In this document: piece after piece, positions 53,872 through 64,000 of the stretch
Position numbering within the stretch: position 1 is the stretch's first letter
Layout of the letters: each line of letters starts with the position of its first letter
Assembly (NCBI RefSeq): GCF_002575655.3
Contig: NC_053037.3
Location: 501,650,544-501,714,543, forward strand
Length of the DNA: 64,000 nt
Origin: Aegilops tauschii subsp. strangulata
Lineage: Eukaryota > Streptophyta > Magnoliopsida > Poales > Poaceae
Direction of reading: 5' to 3'
Program-made: the position numbers and the translations under genes
Notes under the pieces: model-generated
Databases searched by the model: none
What the model was told of the DNA's origin: nothing
What the model saw: the letters and a program-made list of their open reading frames with translations, nothing else

Positions 53872-54624
53872 TGTTGATAGTCAAATTTGGCAGATGAAAA
53901 ATATGGATCGTGATGCTAATGTGCTAAGCTGAAGATTGTTTTTTAACTGAAGATATACACACGCTGATGGAGTTGGGGAGGTAAGAGTACAGGAAGTTGA
54001 AGATTTAGACTCCAGTTTTGTTCACGTACAATCACCATCAGGTATAACATGAAGACGGGGCTACGGTTGAGATATGCTTGACTATTTGGAGCACGGAGAG
54101 GAGCGGACGTCGCTGCTTATACTGTTTTTATTATCAAGGAAACCAGGTTCCTGTTCAAAATCTAGAGATAAGGACCAAATCTTGTAAAATAGAGTTGTAA
54201 CCAGATCGGTCTCCTGATTGATCAAAGGATCAAAGTCCAGATCGCCCTATATATACGTAGGGTCAGAGGCCGGCAGAGGGACACACCCAACATCGACAAA
54301 AACAAGTCTATTATTTCTACACATAGTTTTTCTTTCTTTCGTTCGTTTTTCCCCTTCGACTTCTCTGTTCTTGCCTGCAAGTTCAGAGATCGCTGTGGCA
54401 GTAGGTCGATCCTACGCTGCTGCACCCAGAAAACGGGACCTAGACGTCGCTTAGGTTCCGTTTGCCGTTGTTCCGTTGAAGATTCGTCCAGAAGAATCAA
54501 GTTTTCTTTGAGATCGGTAAGAACAAGGCCGTTCTGTTCCTCGTACAGCAAAAGACAGCAAAAGAAAAGACCAGCTAGATTGTTGATCTGTTGTGTTGCC
54601 GTGCAAACGATTTTGCCATCAACA
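53872..54624 (+). mobile_element. 3' LTR (753 bp) of young gypsy element
   Basis: Same length as the 5' LTR with no indels seen and about 16 substitutions. It ends TGCCATCAACA and is followed by the GGCGC duplication, after which the leader of array unit 6 resumes. Confidence 0.9.
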
Positions 54625-55355
54625 GGCGCACGTCGGCTTGTCACTACCAAGGCAGCGCACGGGCCGATTGACCATCTTCTCTTTCTAAATCGTTGAAGTC
54701 GTTGACCCTTTGACCAAAATGTGCAAGCACTTGGCAAAGGAACCTGTCCATTGGGATGAAGTACTCCCGTCCCCGTCCCCGTTGATGTATTTGGTCAGTC
54801 TTGGACTTGTATTTTATTTGGTATGCGGAGCACGAATCTGATTTTGATTCCGTGCCGACCGTGTTGACGACTCAGACTTCTTGCTTCTGCAACTCCGGCT
54901 TTGTCAGATTGCAGCTTGTGCTCTTCACGTAATATATAGCAGATTTGACCCATGATTTGATGTGTAGACAGCAGCAATTTGCCTTGGCACATAGAACGAT
55001 GATTGATGTATTGTACTCTGAACTTTTGCAGCTGGCTGAGTGCGGCAGCGCTGATGTGGAAATTGCGTTGGGATTAATCACTTTGCGAGATTTCTCACGA
55101 ACACCCGTGAGTCGGAAACCATACGATGGATCACCCATATCTGATGTACGCCGCTATCAAAGAAACTTTTTCCCTTTGATCTGTTTTATGCGGACACTGA
55201 AACTTTTTTAATCTTAACTTATGAATTTGAAGTTGATGTAGATCCTTCTGTGCCCGCTTTTTGTTATCTGACCAATTGCAATCTTCTCGAACCCTAGAAA
55301 AGCTCCCTCCAAGAACTCAACACCACCGTGCGCAGGCCCCACGGTGGGCGCCAAC

Positions 55356-58195
55356 TGTCGTGGTTTTGTCACGGCGATGTCCTTAGGGTGAGGACTTGGT
55401 CGCGAGGCCAACGCATCTATGTGGTAGCTTGAGAGGGGTTGAGCGGAATCGAGAGACGCAACACAAGACGAGGATTTAGACAGCTTCGGGCCCCGGGAAA
55501 CATCATCGGTAATAACCCTACATGCTGTTTCAGGCTAGATCTCATTATGCTCATGAGGGAGTCGCCATAAACCGGCTCTCCTCTAATTGTGTCTAGCCCT
55601 AGAGATTATTGATTGTTGCCCTCTCCCTTTTTGGGGAGCCCTGCCCCTCCTTATATATGTTGAAGGGGCGGTTTACATGGCTAATCCTAGTTGGATTAGG
55701 ATTACTCTATTACATGTGGAGTCCTAGTCTTGCTTCCTTTCTAAGGGAATATTCCTTGTGCTTTCCTCATAAACGGGCCCACACCATTAAACGTGAACCG
55801 GCCTTCTGGGCCTTGGGCCTCATCATCCATTTGACCCGCCCATCGGGTTACTAATGAACCGCCAAGTTCGGGCGGGTTACCCGTGAACCGCCAAGCTCCG
55901 GGCGGGTTACTAGTGAGTCGTCCAGTGCAAACGACGGTTGATGATAATTTGCCTCCAATTTGAAAGAAAACCGGGCTACCCAAGCTGTGACTTGCTCATA
56001 ATCAATAAACAGCTCATGCTGACAGGTGCGGCCCAGTATGTTGATGTGGACCAGGCCGCGAGAGACGGACAACCTGTGCACGCTTTATTGGGTAATTCGC
56101 ACGGTCCTGACGAGTTGATGCGGACTGGACCGTGATATAAACCGGCATGGGTTATCCAATAGCTCTGCGATATAATAATCCCTTTTTGCAGTAGACAATT
56201 TGTCCTGCATTGGAAAACTTGCAAGCGAGAGTAATTGCTCTTTTTAAAGAAAGCAATACATAATATGAAAATATAATGGATGAATTTCACCTGATATGTT
56301 AAGCCAGAAAATATCCATCGCGGAGTCGATGATCACCACGTTGAAACTGAAATCAATCACGGGCGAGTCGGCCATGCGAGCAGACGGATTAATCGGCCGC
56401 GGCATTTGTACAATGGTACAGACGAGCAAGTTGTCCTTCGCGTTGTAAACGAGCGCGGACACATGAACCGGCGGTGAGGGCGGACGGGCGAGTCGTCAGT
56501 GGCGTTGTAAGGCGGCGCGGACGGGCGATTCAGCCGACATGTTGATGCAAATTGGACCGCAACACACTCGTCCGTGAAGCTGATGTTTGTGAGCGACCCA
56601 TGATATGTGCATAAAGCCCATTAGTTAACCTGACACTTTGGATAGGTCGGACCGCAGGGCGGACAGTAACGACCACAGCATCAGAGGCGGCTCGAAGAGA
56701 TGAATCGGTCACGGCATTGTAAGCCGGTGCGGACGGGCGAGTCGGCCACGGCGTTGTAAGCCGGTGCGGGAGTCCGTTGAGTAAGGACGACCACCTGTGC
56801 CGAATGATGTTGGCACGCCTCCATCTCCGCAGTATAATGCCACTTTGTAATGAATAATTCTCCTGCATATAAAACACAGCAGGGCAAAGTAGTTTTGCTC
56901 GAATGAATTAATATGTGCTTAAAAATAAATAGGATAAATAGCACCTGATTCGCCCAGACGATAGATGATCCTTAAGTCTTCACGGCGAGACAGCTTTTGA
57001 GGTTTTGTTCGAGACCCGACTCCGTATGATCTGTTTTCTTAATCTGGGAAATACCTTTCTGGCCCTGCCAGACGTGTATTCTGTCTTAACGAGGCTTGAG
57101 ACGTCTGGCGGCAGCTCAGAGATGTCTGGCAGGCCGAGGACGGAGGAGGCCATGACAAGACCGGTGCGGCAGAGGTGACCCACGGTGCGCTTGGCGAAGA
57201 CAGGCGCGCGGGGCGCTGCGGCCGATGGCGGGTCGGCTCCTCGGCCCAACAGGGCCGGTGACGCCGCAAACCATGACGGCGGCGGGATGATCCGGAAGCA
57301 GCTCAGAGGAAGCAGCTTGACGGAGGTGAGCATTAGTGACTATGGCCGGCTTGGCGGTGGTCCGCTGCAGATTCAGGGCCGGAGGAGGCAGGGCGATAAG
57401 GCGACGGCCTGCGGTTGAGAACCGTGTTTGAGACGGAAACGTGCTCCGCGACGAGTCGGCGAAGGCGCACGTCGGCTTGTCACTACCAAGGCAGCGCACG
57501 GGCCGATTGACCATCCTCTCTTTCTGAATCGTTGAAGTCGTTGACCCTTTGACCAAAATGTGCAAGCACTTGGCAAAGGAACCTGTCCATTGGGATGAAG
57601 TACTCCCGTCCCCGTCCCCGTTGATGTATTTGGTCATTCTTGGACTTGTATATTTTTTTGGTATTCGGAGCACGAATCTGATTTTGATTCCGTGCCGACT
57701 GTGTTGACGACTCAGACTTCTTGCTTCTGCAACTCCGGCTTTGTCAGATTGCAGCTTGTGCTCTTCACGTAATATATAGCAGATTTGGCCCATGATTTGA
57801 TGTGTAGACAGCAGCAATTTGCCTTGGCACATAGAACGATGATTGATGTATTGTACTCTGAACTTTTGCAGCTGGCTGAGTGCGGCAGCGCTGATGTGGA
57901 AATTGCGTTGGGATTCATCACTTTGCGAGATTTCTCACGAACACCCGTGAGTCGGAAACCATACGATGGATCACCCATATCTGATGTACGCCGCTATCAA
58001 AGAAACTTTTTCCGTTTGATCTGTTTTATGCGGACACTGAAACTTTTTTAATCCCAACTTATGAATTTGAAGTTGATGTAGATCCTTCTGTGCCAGCTTT
58101 TTGTTATCTGACCAATTGCAATCTTCTCGAACCCTAGAAAAGCTCCCTCCAAGAACTCAACACCACCGTGCACAGGCCCCACGGTGGGCGCCAAC
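55356..58195 (-). repeat. tandem array unit 7: type B, adjoining the terminal 5' LTR
   Basis: Period 2840 bp. Truncated LTR 55356-55926, leader 55927-58195. In the sense direction this is the first leader after the full 5' LTR. A minus-strand frame of 238 codons (57116-57832) joins two ORFs that are separate in other units; I recognise no domain in it and treat it as chance. Confidence 0.85.
58176..58193 (-). other. primer-binding site, tRNA-Lys(CUU) type
   Basis: The plus strand reads GCCCCACGGTGGGCGCCA two bases before the LTR. On the sense (minus) strand TGGCGCCCACCGTGGGGC is complementary to the 3' end of plant tRNA-Lys(CUU), CCA included (tRNA sequence from memory). The same site recurs at the inner edge of each truncated LTR: 34137-34154, 36952-36969, 39767-39784, 42608-42625, 45415-45432 and 55336-55353. 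Two of these carry one substitution each. Confidence 0.8.
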
Positions 58196-61100
58196 TGTCG
58201 TGGTTTTGTCACGGCGATGTCCTGAGGGTGAGGACTTGGTCGCGAGGCCAACGCATCTGTGTGGTAGCTTGAGAGGGGTAGAGCGGAATCGAGAGACGCA
58301 ACACAAGACGAGGATTTAGACAGCTTCGGGCCCCGGGAAACATCATCCGGTAATAACCCTACATGCTGTGTAACGCCCACGATGCGGCTATATCTCCCAC
58401 GTGTCGAGGCACGACTTAGAGGCATAACCGCATAGTGGTTTTGTCGCAAGAAGGGTCATCTTCACACAATCCCATGTAATGAACAAGAATGGGATAAAGA
58501 GTTGGCTTACAATCGCCACTTCGCACAATACATAAATATAACTCATACATCATCCAAATACAAACATATAGACCGACTACGGTCAAAATCCAGATAAAAA
58601 TAAGATAACCCCAAAAGCTAGATCCCCGATCGTCCCAACTGGACTCCACTACTGATCATCAGGAAAAGACACATACTAACGACCACGTTCCTCGTCGAAC
58701 TCCCACTTGAGATCGACCCCATCATCTGCACCGGCATCGTCGGCACCTGCAACTGTTTTGGTAGGATCTGTGAGTCACGGGGACTCAGCAATCTCACACC
58801 CGCGAGATCAAAACTATTTAAGCTTGTAGGAAAGGGAGGTGTAATAAGGTGGAGCTGCAGCGGCAAAAGCATATATGGTGGCTAACTTGCGCAAAAGAGA
58901 GCGAGAAGAGAAGCAACGGAACGGTCGTCATCTAGCAATGACCAAGAAGTGATCCTGAACACCTACTTACGTCATACATAACTCAGACCGTGTTCACTTC
59001 CCGGACTCCGCCGAGAAGAGACCATCACGGCTACACACGCAGTTGATGTATTATACTTGGGGTCAAGTGACAAGTTCTCTACAACCGGACATTAACAAAT
59101 TCCCATCTGCCTCATAACCGCGGGCACGGCTTTCGAAAGATAATACCCTGCAGGGGTGTCCCAACTTAGCCCATCATAAGCTCTCACGGTCAACGAAGGA
59201 TAAACCTTCTCCCGGAAAGACCCGATCAGTCTCGGAATCCCGGTTTACAAGACATTTCGACAATGGTAAAACAAGACCAGCAAAGCCGCCCGAATGTGCC
59301 GACAAATCCCGATAGGAGCTGCACATATCTCGTTCTCAGGGCACACCGGATGAACACTACGTACAGCTAAAACCAATCCTCGAGTTTCCCCAAGGTGGCG
59401 CTGCAAGTGGCTCTAGTTTGGACCAGCACTCAGAGGAACACTGGCCCGGGGGTTTAAATAAAGATGACCCTCGGGCTCGCGAAAACCCGGGGGAAAAGGC
59501 TTAGGTGGCAAATGGTAAAACCAAAGTTGGGCCTCGCTGGAGGAGTTTTAATCAAGGCGAACTGTCAAGGGGGTCCCATAAATCACCCGACCGCGTAAGG
59601 AACGCAAACTCAAGGAACATAATCCCGGTATAACAGTAACTAGGGCGACAAGAGTGGAACAAAACACGAGGCATAAGGCCGAGCCTTCCACCCTTTACCA
59701 AATATATAGATGCATTAATTAAATAAGAGATATTGTGATATCCCAACATATCCATGTTCCGACATGGAACAAACTTCAACTTCACCTGCAACTAGCAACG
59801 CTATAAGAGGGGCTGAGCAAAAGCGGTAACTTAGCCAAACAACGGTTTGCTAGGAAAGGATGGTTAGAGGCTGACATGGCAAAATGGGACACATGATATA
59901 GCAAGTGATAGGTAGCGGAGCATGGCAATAGAGCGAACAACTAGCAAAGCAAAGATAGAAGTGATTTCGAGGGGTGGTCATCTTGCCTGCAAGGTTCTCA
60001 GAGTTGTCGAAAGCTTGATCCTCGTAAGCGTACTCAACAGGTTCCTCGTTCATGAACTCGTCTCCCAGCTCTACCCAAGACAAGAACACAAGCAACGGAA
60101 CCACAATGAACCACGAGAAATGCACAAGCAACATGATGCAAAATATGTATGATATGCAAGATATGATATGCGATGCATATGCGTGCTCCGGAAGGAAAAT
60201 GATGAACATGGCAGTAACTTGGCAAACCAAGCATGCCACTGGAAAGGTGAGATGATTTCGGTCGAAATCGATATAAAGATCACCGGAATCGGATGCACGG
60301 TTTGCAAATGGCAAGAAAAACAAGAATGACGCGAAACTGCGATTAACAGCATGATAGCACTTAAAATGCAACAAGCAACAATGCTACAGCACTCCAACAT
60401 AGCAACAAAGCACATGGCAGTAACCTACAGGATATGCTTGACAAAAGATGAACACTGAGCTACGGCTAGATCATAACATATCAAGCTCAAACAAGCATGG
60501 CAAAACTGCAAAAGATAACAGGTTCACAGCCGCATGGCAGTAAACAGCATCAGGTAGCAATGTTCGGAGCACGAAATCAACAGGCTACAGGAACTTAACA
60601 TAGCAAAACAAGGCATGGAAGTGTTCTACTAAAATCACATGACAGAAGTCCCTTACTGACCATAAGCCAAAAAGGACCAGAAGATATGATCGCAAGCATG
60701 TAAACATAGCAAGTTTCGTTATCACGTTTCAGATTTAGCAGAAAACAAGCATGGCAGAAATTATAATATGAAGGCCTCTTTGTGAGCTTGATGCACTCAC
60801 TACAGAGCAATGCATGACAAACCAAGCATACCTACAGCAATATGGCATGTTTATGAAGCTATCCATGGCAAGAACACAAGCATAGCATGTATGATCAACT
60901 ACAATAAGCTTGGCAAAAATGAATATCATGTTAAGAATCTGCCAGAAATATTTTATAGCAAAAGTAGAGCAAGATTGAGTCATGCTATGGCACTCCATAA
61001 TTGCAAACAAGGGCAGGAATGGATCAATTACAACTATAGCTACAAAACATCGTTACTGATCATCTCCAAAATATGCATGGATCTCTCTGTAGCATCAAGT

Positions 61101-61599
61101 TTACATTGCAACAAAATAACAGCACACGAGGACTTGGAGAAATCACAAAGTCCCTGAAATCAGAAATATTACGGGGCCTACTTTGCATGCTTGTGCAAGT
61201 CACCACAGAGATCACAAAAATACATGGACTACACCACTGGAAAGATGGCATGGCATACTTCAAAACACATGTAGAGCTCATGCCCAAAAGATGCATAGAT
61301 TAAATGATACAAAAAATAACAAATCTCCAAGTTCTAATAAGAACCAGAGAATAACAGCAACTAGCCCTCTTCCAACAGAGATTTGGTCATCAAGATGACC
61401 TCTAATGAACATGGTGCAATTGAGAAAAATGAAGAGCATCATGAGGCGAACAATTTGACATATTACACGTGCGAATCGGAGCTACATGCAAGGAGTTATG
61501 GCATCACGAACAAGTGCACATGCTGAGAGAATTGCAGAACTTGGAAAAAATAGTGGGGGCTCGGGGGAAAAGTCAATGGGGCTATACCGATCGGATCTG

Positions 61600-62030
61600 A
61601 GGATGGAGCTCGCTAGGGTTCGGGGCACGGCGGCCGGAGCTCTCGCCGGAGCTTGCCGGAGGGTAGGAGGAAGCGACGGCGAGGCGGAGGAGGAGACGAG
61701 GCCGAAGGGCGGCGGGGCCACGGCTCCGGCGAGGGGAGTCGCGGAGGACGGCGGCGACGGTGGGGACGTGCGCCGGAGCACGGCGGGCGGCGGGCAACCG
61801 TGGCGCCGGCGAGGCGCAAAGGCGGCGGCGCGGGCCAGGCGTGGGAGGCGGCGGGCGGCGGGGCTGGTGCGGGAGGCGGCGGGCGGCTCGGGCCCGGGAG
61901 GGCCGCGGTCGGGCCTGCGGGCCGCGGCGGCGGCGACGGCGCGAGCGTGCCACGTGGCGGCTCGGGAGTGGTTGCTGTGGGCGGCGCGGTTGTCCGGCGG
62001 GCGCTGGACGCGTCCGCCGCGGAGAGAGGA
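61600..62030 (-). other. GC- and CpG-rich block downstream of the TATA box in the 4.25-kb insertion
   Basis: About 430 bp of extremely GC-rich sequence, mostly GGCGGCGG-type, in an otherwise AT-rich, CATG-rich element. In the minus direction it starts ~45 bp after the TATA box, so it would be the transcribed leader. Long ORFs here on both strands (for example 61486-62097 plus, 61482-62075 minus) result from lack of stop codons in GC-rich sequence, not from coding. Confidence 0.6.
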
Positions 62031-62074
62031 TTTAGGGTTTCCGGAGACTGCGAAAGTATTTCGGGATGCCCACA

Positions 62075-62083
62075 TATTTATAG
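62075..62083 (-). promoter_or_regulatory. TATA box of the 4.25-kb insertion
   Basis: The plus strand TATTTATAG is CTATAAATA on the minus strand, followed by the GC-rich leader with CCCTAAATCC. This sets the transcriptional orientation of the insertion as minus. Confidence 0.55.
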
Positions 62084-63060
62084 GTAGAGGGAGCTAGGAG
62101 GCTCCAAATGAGGTGCGGTTTTCGCCCACACGATCGTGATCGAACGAACTAGAGCATGGAAGAGAGTTTGGTGGGTGTTGGGCTGGTTTTAGAGGGGGTT
62201 TTTGCTGGACACTCAAATGGACTTTGCGGATGCCCGGTTAACCGTTGGAGTACCAAACGACCTCCAAATGGAACGAAACTTGACCGGTGGTATCCGGGTG
62301 GTATATTAAGGCCACTTGACAAGCCTCGGTCCATTCCGAGAAAGTTTGACACACGCACACGAAAGAAAATAAGAGGGGTGCACCGGAGGAGATAGGAGCG
62401 CCGGATTGGAAAACGGACAACGGGGAAAATGCTCGGATGCATGAGACAAACATGTATGCAAATGCAATGCACATGATGACATGATATGAAAATGCATGAC
62501 ATGACAAAATACAAAACGAAAGACAAAACCCGACAACGGAGGGAAAGTCATGACACATAGCCGGAAATGGCAAGAGTCGGAGTTACAAACATGGCAAGTT
62601 ACATGCAGGGTGTTACATGTTGTTTGAGGCTAGATCTCATTACGCTCATGAGGGAGTCGCCATAAACCAGCTCTCCTCTAATTGTGTCTAGCCCTAGAGA
62701 TTATTGATTGTTGCCCTCTCCCTTTTTGGGAGCCCTACCCCTCCTTATATATGTTGAAGGGGCGGTTTACATGACTAATCCTAGTTGGATTAGGATTTCT
62801 CTATTACAAGTGGAGTCCTAGTCTTACTTCCTTTGTAAGGGAATATTCCTTGTGCTTTCCTCATAAACCGGCCCACACCATTAAACGTGAACCGGCCTTC
62901 TGGGCCTTGGGCCTCGTCATCCATTTGACCCGCCTGCCGGGTTACTAATGAACCGCCAAGATCGGGCGGGTTACCCGTGAATCGCCAAGCTCCGGGCGGG
63001 TTACCAGTGAGTCGTCCAGTCCGGCCGGGTTACGCCGCGGGGTATATCCCCGACAGTATC

Positions 63061-64000
63061 CGTCTCTTCTATTCGGAGGGTAATCTCTCGATCCGTAGAT
63101 GGATCTTGACTGACCCGCTCTAACGGCCAGTTCGTGCCAAAGATCGTATTGATATGCAAGCTGCGCCGCCTCTTTGCCTTTATGATGAGCGGTGCAGGTG
63201 GGTAGTTGGCCTCGCCAGCCGGCGTGTCCCTTCTTCGAGGGGGCGACCGAGCTGGTCGCCTTGAATTCGTTTGGGTGGTACGGGCTCAAGAGCCTTGTCA
63301 TCGAACTATGCTAGCAACTTCCTTTTTGGGGAACTTTTTATGTTGCTGCTTGTAGCCGTACCCCTCTTCGGCAGCAAGGACATTTGCCCATTTGTCGTTG
63401 AGGGTATCCTAATCGGCTTTGAGCTGCTGCTACTTCTTCTTGAGGCTGCGGGCAGTGGCAATAAGCTGCCGCTTTGAACCGCTCCTGATCGAGCGGGTCT
63501 TCTAGGACTATGAAGTCTTCGGCTCCAAGGCTGACCTCCTCCTCGGAAAGAGGGAGGTATTACTGTCCTTGGAGTCATTGAGGTCCTCGGGGTCGACATC
63601 ATCCTCATGCTCCTCCAAGCCGTCAGGCTGCTGATCGAGGATGGGGCCTCCGAGGTCTTTGATGTTGTCTGGGGTGTGTTCCTCCCCGATGTCCGTGTGG
63701 GTTTCCCTGCTTCTTCATCCATTGGACCGGTGGCGCTGTCGTCGGTGTTTAGGCGGCTCCTCGCCCTGCTTATTATTGTGTTTGGGGGAGCCATTGCCGG
63801 TGTTGGCACCATCTCCACTGTCCTTGGGGGTGTCCACCATGTACGCATTGTAAGTCGAGGTGGCCGTCCATCGGCCGGTGGCAGGGGTGTGGACTAGTGA
63901 TTCGATGCCATCGTCCACATCCTCGGCCTTCTCGTAGGCGGATTCCAGCATATCGTTTAAGTCTTCGATAGTGGATACTAAGTGGGTGGTGGGTGGGACC
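63061..64000 (-). pseudogene. gag: gag of outer Fatima-like element, N-terminal half, continuing beyond window
   Basis: After the GTATC duplication the gag interrupted at 28307 resumes. The minus strand encodes QYDLWHELAVRAGQSRSIYG (inner copy: YDLWQDLDCRAGHTRSTYGS) and, further right, GRWTATSTYNAYMVDTPKD (inner: GGWTATSSYDIYMVDTPNE). Several frames are used, so it is frameshifted. The last bases of the window align with inner position ~23729, leaving about 1.15 kb to the end of the outer 5' LTR. Confidence 0.75.

Larger units (their letters stand above)
47549..54624 (+). mobile_element. young gypsy LTR retrotransposon (Tat-lineage type), 7076 bp
   Basis: Flanked by GGCGC at 47544-47548 and 54625-54629. 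Both LTRs are 753 bp (47549-48301 and 53872-54624) and differ at about 16 sites by hand count (2.1%). At a grass LTR rate of 1.3e-8 per site per year this is roughly 0.8 million years. The order is PBS, short gag, protease, RT, gypsy RNase H, a second RNase H, integrase, PPT, LTR. Dual RNase H is a hallmark of the Tat/Ogre lineage. The gag looks truncated. It is the most recently inserted coding element in the window. Confidence 0.9.
45435..55355 (-). repeat. tandem array unit 6: type B, interrupted by a gypsy element
   Basis: Truncated LTR 45435-46006. The leader runs from 46007 to 47548 and resumes at 54630 after the 47549-54624 insertion and its GGCGC duplication, ending at 55355. Without the insertion the period is 2840 bp. 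Primer site 55336-55353. Confidence 0.85.
58369..62617 (-). mobile_element. 4.25-kb LTR-like insertion (solo LTR of a large-LTR element, tentative)
   Basis: It begins TGTAACGCCC and ends GGGTGTTACA, inverted ends of the TG..CA kind, flanked by TGCTG (58364-58368) and TGTTG (62618-62622), an imperfect 5-bp duplication. It interrupts an LTR whose text rejoins exactly when it is removed. There is no coding sequence of a retrotransposon inside. On the minus strand it has a TATA box near 62079 followed by a GC-rich leader, as expected of a very large LTR. A solo LTR of a LARD-type (Sukkula-like) element is the best guess. A non-autonomous element with its own short termini is the alternative. Confidence 0.6.
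28308..63055 (-). mobile_element. non-autonomous LTR retrotransposon with about seven-fold tandem LTR-leader array, 34.7 kb
   Basis: It is bounded by perfect 5-bp duplications GTATC (28303-28307 and 63056-63060). Sense is minus: the terminal 5' LTR (63055 to 58196) is followed by a tRNA-Lys(CUU)-type primer site and a ~2.25-kb leader. Then the pair truncated-LTR plus leader repeats six more times. The last leader (31913-34156) continues into a 3' internal region (28933-31912) and the 3' LTR (28308-28932). No gag, protease, RT or integrase is recognised in its own sequence. Two later elements lie inside it (47549-54624 and 58369-62617); without them and their duplications it is about 23.4 kb. 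I do not assign a family. Confidence 0.85.
58196..63055 (-). mobile_element. terminal 5' LTR of the tandem-array element, full, interrupted
   Basis: LTR pieces 58196-58368 and 62623-63055 are separated by the 58369-62617 insertion and its duplicated TGTTG (62618-62622). The plus-strand right end GGTATATCCCCGACA at 63041-63055 is followed by the GTATC duplication. It keeps the ~50 bp beyond GTCGTCCAGT that all internal copies lack. It shares GTGAATCGCC, TTACCAGTGAG and CTCGTCATCC with the other terminal LTR, confirming the pairing. Confidence 0.85.
12210..64000 (-). mobile_element. outer gypsy retrotransposon without pol (Fatima-like, tentative); right end outside window
   Basis: The sense strand is minus. 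The left LTR (12210-12661) is the 3' LTR. Then come an antisense spliced gene (plus strand, 13191 to 25256), a spacer, protease (26406-27266, minus) and gag (27263-28307, resuming at 63056 and running to the window end). It is interrupted at 15679/15680 by a sibling element and at 28307/28308 by the tandem-array element. Reverse transcriptase and integrase are absent. By homology with the inner copy, the window ends in the N-terminal part of gag, about 1.15 kb short of the outer end of its 5' LTR. It inserted into the 461-bp satellite. Confidence 0.8.

Noticed and set aside
47549..54624. Integrated plant pararetrovirus or retrovirus
   Set aside because: LTRs, target duplications and the PR-RT-RH-IN order fit a Ty3/gypsy retrotransposon; there is no envelope or movement protein ORF.
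57116..57832. 238-codon minus-strand ORF in unit 7 as a gag
   Set aside because: It joins frames that are separate ORFs in the other units, has no Retrotrans_gag or zinc-knuckle motif and is rich in Arg/Pro/Ser as expected from GC-rich non-coding DNA.
61482..62097. Long ORFs on both strands (197 and 203 codons)
   Set aside because: They occur simultaneously on both strands in a ~75% GC block; Ala/Gly/Arg/Pro-rich, no motif; absence of stops is compositional.
63641..63897. Plus-strand ORFs at the window end as host genes
   Set aside because: They are the antisense shadow of the outer gag, which aligns with the inner gag on the minus strand.

Overview
The window is a slab of intergenic DNA from a large plant genome, almost certainly a Triticeae grass (wheat, Aegilops, barley or rye type). 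The basis is the transposon content: a CACTA element with GGCC-rich subterminal repeats, gypsy LTR retrotransposons with the TGATACGTCTCC and TGTCGGTGTCAAAACC LTR starts, and gag, protease and pol ORFs of plant Ty3/gypsy type. Family names (Sabrina/WHAM-like, Fatima-like) are from memory and tentative. I see no conventional host gene, rRNA gene, CRISPR array or prokaryotic feature.

Layout. (1) 1-1677: right end of a CACTA DNA transposon. (2) 1743-3465 plus 12115-12209: one array of a ~461-bp tandem repeat, split by (3), a gypsy-type element at 3466-12109 with exact 5-bp target duplications (ATAGC). That element holds a broken gag-protease and an inverted solo LTR (4164-5534). (4) From 12210 to beyond the window end: a pol-less Fatima-like retrotransposon read on the minus strand. 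Into it are inserted (5) a second element of the same family, 15680-24879 (TSD AGCAC), which lies in exon 6 of the first element's antisense gene, and (6) a 34.7-kb insertion, 28308-63055 (TSD GTATC). The latter is a non-autonomous LTR element whose LTR-plus-leader segment is repeated about seven times in tandem with a ~2.8-kb period. Inside that array lie (7) a young gypsy element, 47549-54624 (TSD GGCGC, LTRs about 2% diverged), with an intact-looking reverse transcriptase, two RNase H domains and integrase, and (8) a 4.25-kb LTR-like insertion, 58369-62617. At 63056 the gag of the outer Fatima-like element resumes.

How the parts work. Each Fatima-like copy carries gag and protease on the minus strand and, convergent on the plus strand, a six-exon gene with its own TATA box. 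In the inner copy splicing restores one reading frame of 880 codons, broken only by two TAG codons. Both elements lack reverse transcriptase and integrase and would need them in trans. The tandem-array element has a primer-binding site matching tRNA-Lys(CUU), and its 3' internal region carries a tRNA-Lys(CUU)-like sequence in sense orientation. The most unusual structures are the tandem array, the tRNA-like sequence paired with a matching primer site, and the spliced antisense gene.
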